Below are positions 19,044 to 28,041 of a DNA stretch of 64,000 nucleotides, one piece after another. Each line of letters begins with the position of its first letter. Within the stretch, counting starts at the first letter, position 1. A program made the translations under genes and the position numbers. The DNA comes from Mycobacterium sp. 141 (GTDB lineage: Bacteria > Actinomycetota > Actinomycetes > Mycobacteriales > Mycobacteriaceae), in assembly GCF_000382405.1 (NCBI RefSeq), contig NZ_KB908255.1:379861-443860 (forward strand), read 5' to 3'. Under the pieces are notes generated by a model. The model was not told where the DNA came from. It searched no databases and saw only the letters and a program-made list of their open reading frames with translations.

Positions 19044-19198
19044 GGCCGGCCAGCCTAATCGTGTTGAATCGAGACATTTGAGCCTGGCTGAGATTTCGTC
19101 GAGGCTAAATGCTTCGATGACGCTTGGTCTTAGTCGGCTCCGACGACGCCTGGCCTGAGTCGCTTCCGGCGACGTAGATTTGGGTGGGCCGGACGCCC

Positions 19199-19209
19199 TC
19201 TGGCACAAT
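19199..19209 (+). promoter_or_regulatory. Candidate promoter (-10 region) of the rpsP operon
   Basis: TCTGGCACAAT at 19199-19209 is repeated exactly before rplS (22522-22532). CACAAT would serve as the -10, with TTGGGT as a -35 about 18 nt upstream. The leader to rpsP would be about 125 nt long. Confidence 0.4.
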
Positions 19210-19337
19210 GTTGGGCTGTCTGCCGTGCGACTCGTTCAATGCGCTGCGCGGTGGTCACACACGTAAGGCAAAACCGGACCCGGGCAACCCGCCCTGATCG
19301 CTGAATTGCAGCGTGGCAACCATCTAGGAGTTCCATC

Positions 19338-19823
19338 ATGGCTGTCAAGATCAAGCTCACCCGGCTTGGCAAGATCCGCAACCCCCAGTACCGCATCGCT
19401 GTCGCCGACGCGCGCACCCGCCGCGACGGCCGCGCGATCGAGGTGATCGGCCGCTACCACCCGAAGGAAGAGCCGAGCCTGATCGAGATCGATTCGGAGC
19501 GCGCGCAGTACTGGTTGGGCGTTGGCGCACAGCCCACCGAGCCGGTGCTGGCCCTGCTGAAGATCACCGGTGACTGGCAGAAGTTCAAGGGCCTGCCAGG
19601 CGCCGAAGGCACGCTGAAGGTCATGGAGCCCAAGCCGTCCAAGCTGGATCTGTTCAATGCCGCGCTCGCCGATGCGGAGGGCGGCGCCACCACCCAGGCC
19701 GTCACGCTGAAGAAGAAGAAGTCCAAGGCGGACGAGGCCGCTGCTGAGACCCCGGTCGCCGCTGAGACCCCGGCCGCGGCCGACGAGGCTGCCGCCGACG
19801 AGTCTGCCGTCGGCGAGAGCTGA
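19338..19823 (+). CDS. rpsP: Small ribosomal subunit protein bS16
   Basis: This 161-residue ribosomal protein of the 30S body begins [20 protein letters not shown], the characteristic bS16 start. The folded part ends near residue 115. The rest is an Ala/Glu-rich tail with a Lys run (KKKKSK) and the repeated phrase [11 protein letters not shown], a mycobacterial extension. It heads an operon with khpA, rimM and trmD. A GGAG ribosome-binding site precedes the ATG. Confidence 0.97.
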   Translation: MAVKIKLTRLGKIRNPQYRIAVADARTRRDGRAIEVIGRYHPKEEPSLIEIDSERAQYWLGVGAQPTEPVLALLKITGDWQKFKGLPGAEGTLKVMEPKPSKLDLFNAALADAEGGATTQAVTLKKKKSKADEAAAETPVAAETPAAADEAAADESAVGES

Positions 19824-19831
19824 GCGCCGAA

Positions 19832-20074
19832 GTGAGTTCTGTCGTGGTCGACGCCGTCGAGCACTTGGTCCGCGGGATCGTGGACAACCCTGACGACGTG
19901 CGGGTCGATATGGTGACCAGTCGCCGCGGACGCACCGTCGAGGTGCACGTCCACCCGGACGACCTGGGCAAGGTCATCGGCCGCGGCGGCCGGACCGCCA
20001 CCGCGCTGCGTACCCTGGTCGCCGGTATCGGCGGGCGGGGTATCCGCGTCGACGTGGTGGACACCGACCAGTAG
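19832..20074 (+). CDS. khpA: KH-domain RNA-binding protein KhpA
   Basis: This 80-residue protein consists of a single KH domain with the GxxG loop in GKVIGRGGRT. It binds RNA, commonly as a dimer with KhpB, and is encoded between rpsP and rimM in most actinobacteria (Rv2908c in M. tuberculosis). The GTG start is 8 nt after rpsP. rimM follows after 12 nt. Confidence 0.93.
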   Translation: MSSVVVDAVEHLVRGIVDNPDDVRVDMVTSRRGRTVEVHVHPDDLGKVIGRGGRTATALRTLVAGIGGRGIRVDVVDTDQ

Positions 20075-20086
20075 CGTCGGCGCCAT

Positions 20087-20605
20087 ATGGATCTGGTTGT
20101 TGGACGGGTCGTCAAGGCGCACGGGATCACCGGCGAGATCGTCGTCGAGGTCCGCACCGACGACCCGGACGCCCGCTTCGCACCCGGTATGGAGCTGCGG
20201 GGCAGGGCCAAAGGTGGCGCCGAGCGACCCTTCGCCGTCGAATCCGTGCGTGAGCATGGGGGCCGGTTGCTGGTCAGGCTGGTCGGGGTGGCCGATCGCA
20301 ATGCCGCAGACGAACTGCGTGGCACCGTTTTCGTCGTCGACACCGCCGATCTGCCCGCCATCGACGATCCCGACGAGTTCTATGACCATGAGCTCGAAGG
20401 TCTGCAGATGGTGTGCATTGACGGCACACCGGTCGGCAAGGTCTCGGAGGTTCTGCACACCGCGGCGGGGGAGTTGCTCGCAGTGACAGACGCCGACGGC
20501 CGCGAGGTGCTGGTGCCGTTCGTCAGCGCCATCGTCACCGCGGTCTCCCGGGAGGACGCTACGATCGTCATCGACCCGCCCGACGGCCTGCTCGACCTGA
20601 GCTGA
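20087..20605 (+). CDS. rimM: Ribosome maturation factor RimM
   Basis: This 172-residue protein assists late 30S assembly around the 16S 3' domain and bS/uS proteins. The N-terminal RimM domain begins [15 protein letters not shown]. The C-terminal PRC-barrel contains [11 protein letters not shown] and the conserved [10 protein letters not shown] segment near the end. It sits in the usual rpsP-khpA-rimM-trmD order, with trmD starting 13 nt later. Confidence 0.95.
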   Translation: MDLVVGRVVKAHGITGEIVVEVRTDDPDARFAPGMELRGRAKGGAERPFAVESVREHGGRLLVRLVGVADRNAADELRGTVFVVDTADLPAIDDPDEFYDHELEGLQMVCIDGTPVGKVSEVLHTAAGELLAVTDADGREVLVPFVSAIVTAVSREDATIVIDPPDGLLDLS

Positions 20606-20618
20606 CGGGAGCGTCGCT

Positions 20619-21317
20619 GTGCGCATTGACGTCGTGACCATCTTCCCGGCGTACCTCGATCCGATCCGGCAATCGCTACCGGGCAAGGCCATCGAAGCCG
20701 GCATCGTCACGCTGGCCGTGCACGACCTGCGGACATGGACCCACGATGTGCACCGGTCGGTCGACGATTCTCCGTACGGCGGTGGACCGGGCATGGTGAT
20801 GAAGGCCCCGGTATGGGGTGAGGCGCTCGACGAAATATGCACGAACGAAACACTTTTGGTGGTACCCACCCCCGCCGGCCGGCTGTTCACCCAGGCGGTG
20901 GCCGAGCGCTGGAGCGCTGAGCGGCACCTGGTGTTTGCGTGCGGCCGATATGAGGGTATCGACCAGCGGGTCCCCGACGACGCGGCCCGTCGGATGCGCG
21001 TGGAAGAGGTGTCGATCGGGGACTACGTGCTCACCGGTGGCGAGTCCGCGGCGTTGGTGATGATCGAGGCGGTGGTTCGCCTGCTGCCCGAGGTGCTCGG
21101 CAATCCCGAGTCCCACCAACAGGATTCGCATTCAGACGGACTGCTCGAAGGGCCCAGCTACACTCGTCCGCCGAGCTGGCGGGACTTGGAGGTGCCTCCG
21201 GTGCTGCTGTCGGGTGACCACGCGAAGGTGGCCGCCTGGCGTCGGGAACAAGCGCTGCTGCGCACGCGGGAACGCCGGCCCGACCTCCTCGACAACTCCC
21301 CGCGAGCAGACGCATAG
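20619..21317 (+). CDS. trmD: tRNA (guanine37-N1)-methyltransferase
   Basis: This 232-residue SPOUT-class enzyme methylates G37 next to the anticodon and prevents +1 frameshifting. The trefoil-knot SAM site is visible in [12 protein letters not shown] and [11 protein letters not shown]. The C-terminal helical domain contains [19 protein letters not shown]. The GTG start begins [10 protein letters not shown], the family N-terminus. It is the last gene of the rpsP operon and is followed by an inverted repeat. Confidence 0.96.
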   Translation: MRIDVVTIFPAYLDPIRQSLPGKAIEAGIVTLAVHDLRTWTHDVHRSVDDSPYGGGPGMVMKAPVWGEALDEICTNETLLVVPTPAGRLFTQAVAERWSAERHLVFACGRYEGIDQRVPDDAARRMRVEEVSIGDYVLTGGESAALVMIEAVVRLLPEVLGNPESHQQDSHSDGLLEGPSYTRPPSWRDLEVPPVLLSGDHAKVAAWRREQALLRTRERRPDLLDNSPRADA

Positions 21318-21346
21318 GTCCCCGACACGCCGGTTTTCAGGGACCT
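21316..21346. terminator. Hairpin between convergent trmD and lppW
   Basis: AGGTCCC (21316-21322) pairs with GGGACCT (21340-21346) across a 17-nt loop, starting inside the trmD stop codon. As the flanking genes converge, it could end transcripts from both sides. Confidence 0.5.
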
Positions 21347-21349
21347 CCG

Positions 21350-21396
21350 CTGGGGGCACCTCCCGCTTGCGGGGGACTGCTCGCGCGGTGGAGGTG
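21350..21396. repeat. Palindromic intergenic repeat (TGGGGGCACCTCCC... type)
   Basis: The core at 21351-21375 contains CCCGC-TT-GCGGG (21362-21373). The outer arms CACCTCC (21357-21363) and GGAGGTG (21390-21396) form a second, alternative pairing. I recall this G-rich motif as a dispersed repeat in mycobacterial intergenic regions; copy number cannot be judged from one window. Confidence 0.4.
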
Positions 21397-21398
21397 CG

Positions 21399-22328
21399 TC
21401 AGATGCGCCCGCCGGGGAACATCACCTTGACCGCGTCGGTGATGGTCTTACGCGCGGTGGCGTCGTCGGTGGGTTGCATCGAGCCGATCACCATGATGAA
21501 CCGGCGGTCAGCGCCGATCACCCCGGTGGACAGATGCACCCAGTTGCCGCCGTTCCAGCAGCACATCCAGCCTTGCTTGACGGCCACGGGTTCGGCGTAC
21601 AACCCATCAGGGATACCGAAACGCTGTGGGTAGCCGTCGATTCCGTTCGCGGTGGACTGGGCCAGGTTGGACAGGATCGTGTTGGCCTGTTCCTGCGGCA
21701 GGCCGCCGCTGCCGTTCATCAGCATGTCGTAGTAGCGCGCCAGGTCGTCGGCGGTACTCATGGTGTTCCACCAATGGCCGTCGTACGGGGTCGTGGTGGA
21801 CGTCAATCCGTAGCGCGCCGCCACGCGGGTGATAATTGCGCTCCCGCCGCTCTGGTTCCAGAAGTTCTCTGCAGCACTGTCGTCAGAGGATCGCAGCATC
21901 ACGTCGAGGGCGTGACGGTCGTCAGCGCTCACCGTGGTCTGTCCCTTGGACTCCTGCAGCAGCAGGTCATCGGCGATGAAGAGTTTGGCCACCGATGCGA
22001 TCGGGATGGGCGTCGAGTTCCCGTTGGAGACCACTTGACCGGTGCTGCGGTCGAGTACCAGTGCCGTGATGGTGGCTCCGGCTTTCGACGCGGATGCGGT
22101 GGCGAGGCTCGTCCGGTTCTGCAGGCCGTCGAACGTTGCGGCGGGGCCGTCTGGAGGTGCCTCAGGCAGTGGTGCTGCGGTGCCCTGGGGCACGACCACG
22201 GTGAACTGCGGTGCGGTGGGTACCGGTGGTGGTGTTCCGTACACCCTGGCTTCGCAGCCGGCGACGGTGACCATCCCGATCACGACGGCCGCGGTCACGG
22301 TCATCACTCTCGACGGCCGCCGTTGCAT
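21399..22328 (-). CDS. lppW: LppW-like lipoprotein with class A beta-lactamase-like fold
   Basis: This 309-residue predicted lipoprotein has a signal peptide ending in the lipobox VAGC, with the lipidated cysteine C25. The body carries a serine-hydrolase pattern: S-V-A-K in PIASVAKLFIADD as the SxxK motif and S-D-D in RSSDDSAAENFW as the SxN-like motif. KQGW stands where KTG would be expected. The KTG position is altered and two adjacent cysteines follow (WMCCWNGG), so true beta-lactam hydrolysis is uncertain. The ATG at 22328 has an AAGGAG site. The counterpart Rv2905 lies at the same place in M. tuberculosis. It is divergent from rplS. Confidence 0.85.
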   Translation of the reverse strand: MQRRPSRVMTVTAAVVIGMVTVAGCEARVYGTPPPVPTAPQFTVVVPQGTAAPLPEAPPDGPAATFDGLQNRTSLATASASKAGATITALVLDRSTGQVVSNGNSTPIPIASVAKLFIADDLLLQESKGQTTVSADDRHALDVMLRSSDDSAAENFWNQSGGSAIITRVAARYGLTSTTTPYDGHWWNTMSTADDLARYYDMLMNGSGGLPQEQANTILSNLAQSTANGIDGYPQRFGIPDGLYAEPVAVKQGWMCCWNGGNWVHLSTGVIGADRRFIMVIGSMQPTDDATARKTITDAVKVMFPGGRI

Positions 22329-22671
22329 GCCTCTCCTTAGACCCGGTAACTGGAATCCAGACGTCCGAGCCGAGCGACAGATGCGCATCGGTCGTCGGCA
22401 ACCGCGTGTGCGGACGGTTCAGAATAACTGGTGCCCGGCGGAATCGCGTAGCTTGTCGGTTGCGGTAATTCCGGTGGTTGCGGTGCAGCCCAACCGCCGG
22501 ATTTCACTGGACCGGTGCTCATCTGGCACAATTGAGCAGTTGTCTGCTGCAGCCTAGGGCTGGGTGCTGCCTGCCCGCTGTCAGATACGCCCCGATACAC
22601 CCGAAAACTAGCTTCGGCTGCGCGAGTCTGCGCATCGGCCCGGAGCCGCTAACAACAAGGAAGTGTCACCG
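22329..22671. other. 343-nt divergent intergenic region with the rplS leader
   Basis: The region separates lppW from rplS. It contains the TCTGGCACAAT promoter-like element at 22522-22532, identical to one before rpsP, and an rplS leader of about 130 nt. GAGCAGTTGTCTGCTGC just after the element can fold weakly. No coding sequence with convincing codon pattern is present. Confidence 0.5.
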
Positions 22672-23013
22672 ATGAACACGCTGGACTTCGTCGATCAGGC
22701 GTCGCTGCGCGACGACATCCCGACCTTCAGCCCCGGCGACACCGTCAACGTGCACGTGAAGGTGATCGAGGGCTCGAAGGAGCGCATCCAGGTCTTCAAG
22801 GGTGTCGTGATCCGTCGCCAGGGCGGCGGCGTCCGCGAGACCTTCACCGTGCGTAAGGAGAGCTACGGCGTCGGCGTCGAGCGGACTTTCCCGGTGCATT
22901 CGCCCAACATCGATCACGTCGACGTCGTGACCCGCGGTGACGTGCGTCGCGCCAAGCTGTACTACCTGCGCGAGCTGCGGGGTAAGAAGGCGAAGATCAA
23001 GGAAAAGCGCTGA
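22672..23013 (+). CDS. rplS: Large ribosomal subunit protein bL19
   Basis: This 113-residue protein lies at the 30S-50S interface. Recognisable segments are [33 protein letters not shown] and [13 protein letters not shown]. The ATG at 22672 was preferred over an in-frame GTG 9 nt earlier because AAGGAAG is well placed before it and because the remembered mycobacterial protein is also 113 residues. lepB follows after 55 nt, with a probable leaderless start of its own. Confidence 0.96.
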   Translation: MNTLDFVDQASLRDDIPTFSPGDTVNVHVKVIEGSKERIQVFKGVVIRRQGGGVRETFTVRKESYGVGVERTFPVHSPNIDHVDVVTRGDVRRAKLYYLRELRGKKAKIKEKR

Positions 23014-23068
23014 GCGCGTTGTCCTGCTCGGTGTGGTTCGGCGGTCAGACGCCGCTACTGTGGACGCC

Positions 23069-23917
23069 GTGACCGGACCCACCGACTCTGCCGACTCGTC
23101 ATCGGAAGACTCCGTCAACACCGATTCCGAGACGCCCAAGCCGGATCCCGGCGCAGCTGAAGTCACTGAAGAAGACCCCAAACCCAAGCGGTCCTCGCTG
23201 CGTGAGGGTGCCATCCTGGTGACCATCGCGATTGTCCTGTACTACGTGATGCTCACGTTCGTCGCCAGGCCGTACCTGATTCCGTCGGAGTCGATGGAAC
23301 CGACGCTGCACGGCTGCAGCGGCTGTGTCGGCGATCGGATCATGGTCGACAAGGTCACCTATCGGTTCTCCCATCCGAGCCCCGGTGACGTGGTGGTGTT
23401 CAAAGGCCCGCCGTCGTGGAACATCGGCTACAAATCGATCCGCTCGGACAACGCCGCCGTGCGTTGGGTGCAGAATGTGCTCTCCTTCGTCGGTTTCGTA
23501 CCGCCCGACGAGAACGACCTGGTCAAGCGGGTAATCGCGGTCGGCGGTCAGACGGTCGAATGCCGCGCAGATACAGGTCTGACTGTCGACGGCAAGCGAC
23601 TCCACGAGCCATACCTGGACCCGGCCACCATGAACGCCGATCCGGCGGTGTACCCGTGCCTCGGCAACGAGTTCGGTCCGCTCACCGTGCCGCAGGGCCG
23701 GCTGTGGGTGATGGGCGACAACCGCACCCATTCGGCCGATTCCCGGATCCATTGCGCGAATGTGCCCGCCGATCTGCAACGCGGCGTGCATTGCACCGGG
23801 GATCCGAGGGCCGGCACCGTACCGGTGGACAATGTGATCGGAAAGGCCCGATTCATCGCCTGGCCGCCGAATCGCTGGGGTGGCGTCAGCGACGTGAATC
23901 CGCAGACCGCCTCGTAG
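23069..23917 (+). CDS. lepB: Type I signal peptidase
   Basis: This 282-residue membrane serine protease removes signal peptides from exported proteins. An acidic, disordered N-terminus (about 1-40) precedes one transmembrane helix (about 48-66). The Ser/Lys dyad is S75 (PSESMEPT) and K153 ([10 protein letters not shown]). The GDNR box follows in [14 protein letters not shown]. Cysteines C83 and C86 lie in HGCSGCVGD. The GTG at 23069 is 7 nt after TACTGT (23056-23061), consistent with a leaderless transcript; an in-frame GTG at 23060 overlaps that element and is less likely. Confidence 0.95.
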   Translation: MTGPTDSADSSSEDSVNTDSETPKPDPGAAEVTEEDPKPKRSSLREGAILVTIAIVLYYVMLTFVARPYLIPSESMEPTLHGCSGCVGDRIMVDKVTYRFSHPSPGDVVVFKGPPSWNIGYKSIRSDNAAVRWVQNVLSFVGFVPPDENDLVKRVIAVGGQTVECRADTGLTVDGKRLHEPYLDPATMNADPAVYPCLGNEFGPLTVPQGRLWVMGDNRTHSADSRIHCANVPADLQRGVHCTGDPRAGTVPVDNVIGKARFIAWPPNRWGGVSDVNPQTAS

Positions 23918-23937
23918 GACTCGTAGGAGCTGTCCCA

Positions 23938-24612
23938 GTGCCGGCATCGTGGCCACCTCGAACGGTGATCCGGAAGGCCTCGGGCCTGCGGACCCTGGAG
24001 TCCGCGCTGTACCGGAACGGGCTGGGACCCGTCGCCGGCGTGGACGAGGTGGGCAGAGGTGCCTGTGCGGGCCCGTTGGTTGTGGCCGCATGTGTGCTCG
24101 GGCCGAACCGGCTGGAGAGCTTGGCGGCTCTGGACGATTCCAAGAAGCTCGGCGAGAAGGAGCGGGAACGCTTGTTTCCGTTGATCCGCCGCTATGCGCT
24201 GGCCTATCACGTGGTGTTCATTCCGTCGGAAGAGGTGGACCGCTGCGGCGTGCACGTCGCCAACATCGAAGGCATGCGGCGCGCGGTGGCCGGGTTGTCG
24301 ATGCGGCCGGGTTATGTGTTGTGCGACGGATTCCGGGTACCTGGTCTGGCTGTGCCGTCCCTTCCGGTGATCGGTGGTGACGGAGTTGCCGCGTGTATTG
24401 CCGCCGCCAGCGTACTGGCGAAGGTCAGCCGCGACCGGCTGATGGTGGAGATGGAACGTGAGCATCCGGGCTACGGGTTCGCCGACCACAAGGGTTACAG
24501 CACGCCTGCGCACACCGCGGCGTTGGCGGAGCTGGGGCCGTGTGTGCAGCACCGCTACTCGTATGTGAACGTGCGGCGGGCCGCAGAGACGGCTGGCGTG
24601 TGGCGGGCGTGA
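23938..24612 (+). CDS. rnhB: Ribonuclease HII
   Basis: This 224-residue enzyme cleaves the RNA strand of RNA/DNA hybrids and single ribonucleotides in DNA. The RNase HII box [14 protein letters not shown] supplies the D-E pair. Further acidic residues are in DDSKKL and LCDGF, and the [10 protein letters not shown] segment is conserved. The GTG at 23938 follows a GTAGGAG site at good spacing; longer in-frame reading into lepB is not expected to be used. It lies just 20 nt after lepB. Confidence 0.95.
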   Translation: MPASWPPRTVIRKASGLRTLESALYRNGLGPVAGVDEVGRGACAGPLVVAACVLGPNRLESLAALDDSKKLGEKERERLFPLIRRYALAYHVVFIPSEEVDRCGVHVANIEGMRRAVAGLSMRPGYVLCDGFRVPGLAVPSLPVIGGDGVAACIAAASVLAKVSRDRLMVEMEREHPGYGFADHKGYSTPAHTAALAELGPCVQHRYSYVNVRRAAETAGVWRA

Positions 24613-24691
24613 AGTTTGGGGGATCAGTGCGACGTGATGAGCTCGGGTGGGGAATGATGGAACGCAACCTAGACGAAGGACAGCAGAGTTT

Positions 24692-24997
24692 ATGAGTGCC
24701 GAGGATCTCGAGAAGTACGAAACCGAGATGGAGCTCTCGCTGTACCGCGAATACAAGGACATCGTCGGACAGTTCAGCTACGTGGTGGAGACCGAACGGC
24801 GGTTCTACCTGGCCAACAGTGTCGAGCTGGTGCCGCGCAATGCCGATGGTGAGGTCTATTTCGAACTGAGGTTGGCTGACGCGTGGGTGTGGGACATGTA
24901 CCGGCCGGCCCGGTTCGTCAAGCAGGTACGGGTCATCACCTTCAAGGACGTCAACATCGAAGAGGTCGAAAAGCCTGAGCTGCGGCTGCCGGAGTAG
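24692..24997 (+). CDS. DUF2469 family conserved actinobacterial protein (Rv2901c type)
   Basis: This 101-residue acidic protein reads MSAEDLEKYETEMELSLYRE and has the conserved segments YVVETERRFYLANSVE and ADAWVWDMYRPARFVKQVRV. It is nearly invariant among mycobacteria as I remember it, always beside rnhB, but its function is not known. The internal ATG at 24692 was chosen over one 45 nt upstream because it gives the family N-terminus. It converges with the dienelactone hydrolase gene 10 nt away. The accessory block starts beyond it. Confidence 0.9.
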   Translation: MSAEDLEKYETEMELSLYREYKDIVGQFSYVVETERRFYLANSVELVPRNADGEVYFELRLADAWVWDMYRPARFVKQVRVITFKDVNIEEVEKPELRLPE

Positions 24998-25006
24998 CCG
25001 ACGCGG

Positions 25007-25720
25007 TCAGGCCGATTCGGTGTGTAGGTGTTGATCGAAAAACGCGAACACGCGGTCCCAGGCGTCGGCGGTGGCCGCCTCGTTGTACCCGAATCCAGTG
25101 ACCCGCAGGAGCGGTTGAGCCGGTAGCTGATTGGCGAAGGCGTGTCCGGCTTCGGGGTACACCTTGATGTCGGACGTGATGTTCTTGGCGGCGACAATCC
25201 TGCGTAGCCGTGCCGGGGCGCCGATGCCCAGCGGGTCGCGGTGGCCGAAGCTGGCCACGACCGGGCAGGACGCGTCGAGGGTCTCGTCGAGCCGCCGCGG
25301 CAGGGGAGTGCCGTAGAACGGCGCCGATGCGGCGAAGCCCTTGGGACCCATGAGAAGTGCGAATTGTCCGCCCATGCAGAAGCCGGCGATGCCGACCGTT
25401 CCGGTGCATTCCGGCAGGGACCGTAGGTGATCCCGGGCGGCAAGGATGTCATCGAGCGTTCGGCCACGTTGACTCAGCAGATCGCGCATCACCCGCGTGA
25501 TACACCGCGCCCGGCCGCCGCGGGCGTACAGGTTCGGGGTCAGTGCGAGGTAGCCGGCTGCGGCGATGCGTTCCGATATCGACTCGTTGTCGGGTGCGTA
25601 GCCGATGCCGTCGTGGACCACCACGACACCCGGCCATGGCCCGTTGCCTTCCGGCCGGTCCAGTAGCGCGTCGATGGGGCCGTCGGAGGTGTCGAGACTG
25701 ATCGTCGTCACCCTTGCCAA
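25007..25720 (-). CDS. Dienelactone hydrolase family protein
   Basis: This 237-residue cytosolic alpha/beta hydrolase has the DLH catalytic triad: Cys in GIAGFCMGGQ, Asp in FGHRDPLG and His in PEAGHAFAN. The N-terminus DGPIDALLDRPEG and PGVVVVHDGIGY are typical. The family hydrolyses dienelactones in aromatic degradation but many members act on unknown esters; no ring-cleavage gene is nearby. It is the last gene of a minus-strand run with selO and the DUF2237 gene (14-nt gap to selO). Confidence 0.85.
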   Translation of the reverse strand: MARVTTISLDTSDGPIDALLDRPEGNGPWPGVVVVHDGIGYAPDNESISERIAAAGYLALTPNLYARGGRARCITRVMRDLLSQRGRTLDDILAARDHLRSLPECTGTVGIAGFCMGGQFALLMGPKGFAASAPFYGTPLPRRLDETLDASCPVVASFGHRDPLGIGAPARLRRIVAAKNITSDIKVYPEAGHAFANQLPAQPLLRVTGFGYNEAATADAWDRVFAFFDQHLHTESA

Positions 25721-25734
25721 CCTAATCGCGCGGT

Positions 25735-27207
25735 TCAGGTCCCGCAGAACGTGCGGTAGGCGCCGAAGTCGGCCGGTGCGGGTGCTGCGTAGCGCTGCAG
25801 GCCTGGCTGCTCGTCATACGGCGTCGACAGTGCTACCAGCAGGTCGTCCAGCGGGGTCAGTTCGCCACTGGTAGCCGCGGCCAGCGCCTCCTCGACCAGA
25901 TGGTTGCGGGGGATGTAGATGGGATTGACGCGGTCCATCGCATCAGGCCGCGGGTCGAGTGCACGCCAGCGCGTCAACCAATCGTCGAACCCGTCGGGCC
26001 CGGCGAACAACTCCTGCGTCGGAGTGATGTTGCCCCGCCCTGCTCCGGCGAGGCTGCGGAAGAACGACGTGTAGTCGACGCGGCCGGATTTCAACAGCGT
26101 GAGCAGATCGTCGACCAGGCCGGTGGCCTGCTCGTGCGAAACACCTTCCGGCAAACCGAGTTTGGCCCGCATTCCGGCCAACCACGCGTTCTGGAATCGG
26201 ATGCGGAACCCGGCGAGCGCGTCGGTTGCCAGCGCCGCTGCCCGGTCGCCGTCCTCGGCGATCAACGGCAGCAGGGTTTCGGCGAACCGGGCGAGGTTCC
26301 ATTGGGCCACCGCGGGCTGGTTGCTGTAGGCGTAGCGCCCGCCGTGATCGATCGAGCTGAACACGGTCGCCGGGTCATAGGCCTCCATGAAGGCACACGG
26401 GCCGTAGTCGATGGTCTCGCCCGAGATGGTCATGTTGTCGGTGTTCATCACACCGTGGACGAAGCCGACCAGCATCCACCGTGCCACCAGCTCCGCCTGC
26501 ACCGCGACGACCGCTTCGAACAAGGCCAGATACGGGTTGTCGGCTGTCGCGGCGTCGGGGTGGTGGCGGGCGATGGCGTGGTCGGCCAGGCGCCGCAGCA
26601 CGCCGGGGTCGCCGGTGGCCCGGCCGTAGGCGGCGGCGTACTGGAAGCTGCCGACCCGCAGATGACTGGCTGCGACCCGGGCCAGCACGGCCCCCGGCTG
26701 GCGGGTTTCGCGTAGCACATCGCGTCCGGTCGACGTCACGGCCAGCGACCGCGTGGTCGGGATGCCCAGTGCATGCATGGCCTCGCTGACGACGTACTCG
26801 CGCAGCATGGGCCCGACCACAGCCAGGCCGTCGCCGCCCCGCGCGAACGGCGTGCGTCCAGAACCCTTGAGATGCAGGTCGCGGAGCTGCCCGTCGCTAT
26901 CGACGAGTTCGCCGAGCAGCAATGCGCGGCCGTCGCCCAGCCGCGGTACATAGCCGCCGAACTGATGGCCCGCGTAGGCCTGGGCCACCGGGCGGGCACC
27001 TTCGGGAACCGTGACACCCAGCAACAGTTCGATGCCGTCGGTGCTGTGCAGCCACGCGGGGTCGAGGCCTAGTTCGGTGGCCAGTGCCTCGTTGAGTACC
27101 AGCAGCCGAGGTGACGGCGCGGCCTCGGCCTGCCACTCAACGGCCAGTTCAGGCAGCTCGCGGGCGAACCAGTTGTCGAGCACGACAGCCGGTTTCACGC
27201 CCGTCAC
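25735..27207 (-). CDS. selO: Protein adenylyltransferase SelO (YdiU/UPF0061)
   Basis: This 490-residue pseudokinase-fold enzyme transfers AMP from ATP to protein Ser/Thr/Tyr residues. Family blocks include [35 protein letters not shown] (with K114), [11 protein letters not shown] and NTDNMTISG, whose Asp binds metal. The third residue from the end is cysteine (C488 in FCGT), the place held by selenocysteine in eukaryotic SelO. The family is linked to redox stress through AMPylation of thiol enzymes. The start overlaps the end of the upstream DUF2237 gene by 4 nt. Confidence 0.93.
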   Translation of the reverse strand: MTGVKPAVVLDNWFARELPELAVEWQAEAAPSPRLLVLNEALATELGLDPAWLHSTDGIELLLGVTVPEGARPVAQAYAGHQFGGYVPRLGDGRALLLGELVDSDGQLRDLHLKGSGRTPFARGGDGLAVVGPMLREYVVSEAMHALGIPTTRSLAVTSTGRDVLRETRQPGAVLARVAASHLRVGSFQYAAAYGRATGDPGVLRRLADHAIARHHPDAATADNPYLALFEAVVAVQAELVARWMLVGFVHGVMNTDNMTISGETIDYGPCAFMEAYDPATVFSSIDHGGRYAYSNQPAVAQWNLARFAETLLPLIAEDGDRAAALATDALAGFRIRFQNAWLAGMRAKLGLPEGVSHEQATGLVDDLLTLLKSGRVDYTSFFRSLAGAGRGNITPTQELFAGPDGFDDWLTRWRALDPRPDAMDRVNPIYIPRNHLVEEALAAATSGELTPLDDLLVALSTPYDEQPGLQRYAAPAPADFGAYRTFCGT

Positions 27208-27590
27208 AGGTCGCCCAGATCGTCGGGGACGTCAACGGCGTAGCGCTGAAGGACGTCAAGGGACACGACGTCGAGCGTGCGTTCATGGGTCGCGGCCAGC
27301 ACGACGGGGGCAGCGCAGCCGTCATGATGGGCCCGTAACCAGTTGACCGCGGTGACACACCAGCGGTCCCCAGGTTTCAGGCCGGGGAACCGGAAATGTG
27401 GCGCGGGCGTCGACAAGTCGTTTCCGATCGATCGCTGATGGTCGAGGAATTCGGCGGTCACCACCGCGCAGATGGTGTGGCTGCCCGCGTCGGCCTCGCC
27501 GGTCGAACAGCAGCCGTCGCGGTAGAAGCCGGTGAGGGGATCGGTGCCACACTCATCCAGCGGGCCGCCCAGCACGTTGCGATCAGCCAT
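27204..27590 (-). CDS. DUF2237 family protein
   Basis: This 128-residue protein has the DUF2237 blocks [40 protein letters not shown] and [14 protein letters not shown]. Conserved cysteines include C14 and a CC pair. The family is widespread but without a known reaction. Its stop overlaps the selO start by 4 nt, so the two are translationally coupled and may share a role in redox or stress physiology; that link is inference. A GATACT hexamer lies six nt before the ATG, a possible leaderless promoter. Confidence 0.88.
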   Translation of the reverse strand: MADRNVLGGPLDECGTDPLTGFYRDGCCSTGEADAGSHTICAVVTAEFLDHQRSIGNDLSTPAPHFRFPGLKPGDRWCVTAVNWLRAHHDGCAAPVVLAATHERTLDVVSLDVLQRYAVDVPDDLGDL

Positions 27591-28041
27591 CGCACCAGTA
27601 TCGCTCGTCGTTTCCCGTCCTCCGTCGCAGGCCGGGAATCAGGACAGCGAAACGGACACGTGCTCCGGTCAGCGACGTGCCGCTGTTCACGAACGGCGAC
27701 CAGAATCGCACCAGATCTCGCAGGCAGGAGTTGATGCCACCGTCGATGTGCCGGATTCGCTGAGCGATGTCCACGACGACCCCAGCTCAGCGCGGAACGG
27801 CGCCACCATCAAGACCGGCGACGGCACCGCGATCTTCACCAACGACGGCGGCGCCGCGCGGCGCTTTCAGAACGAGGTCGAGGTGTGCATGGTCGGCATC
27901 AACCTGGGCTTCCCGCAGAACGGGTAATCCCGGATTGCTGTGTGGCCCAGCCGGACAACCCTTCGCCGGACGGGCCATGCAACTGGAGAAGGAACGGCAA
28001 TCGACCCCCAGCTGCTGCGAGCATAAGTGAGAGACTTGACC
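27591..28041. other. 451-nt divergent region between the DUF2237 gene and the aminotransferase
   Basis: The region lies between divergent genes. Apart from the mmsA-like remnant at 27817-27927, no intact coding sequence is convincing. It must hold promoters for both sides, but no operator could be recognised. Confidence 0.5.
27817..27927 (+). pseudogene. Remnant of methylmalonate-semialdehyde dehydrogenase (mmsA)
   Basis: The translated stretch GDGTAIFTNDGGAARRFQNE followed by VEVCMVGIN matches a highly conserved C-terminal block of MmsA (usually GNGTAIFTNDGG...VEVGMVGINVPIP). Similarity ends after about 30 residues at a stop codon (27925-27927), and the reading frame upstream shows no further dehydrogenase sequence. 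The catalytic cysteine region and nearly all of the roughly 500-residue enzyme are missing. mmsA is often next to an omega-aminotransferase, which is what follows here, so a deletion of a once complete catabolic operon is likely. Confidence 0.7.

Noticed and set aside
27532-27927. 131-codon plus-strand frame as an intact small gene
   Set aside because: Only its last 30 or so residues resemble a known protein (MmsA), and the first part overlaps the divergent DUF2237 gene. Treated as a remnant.
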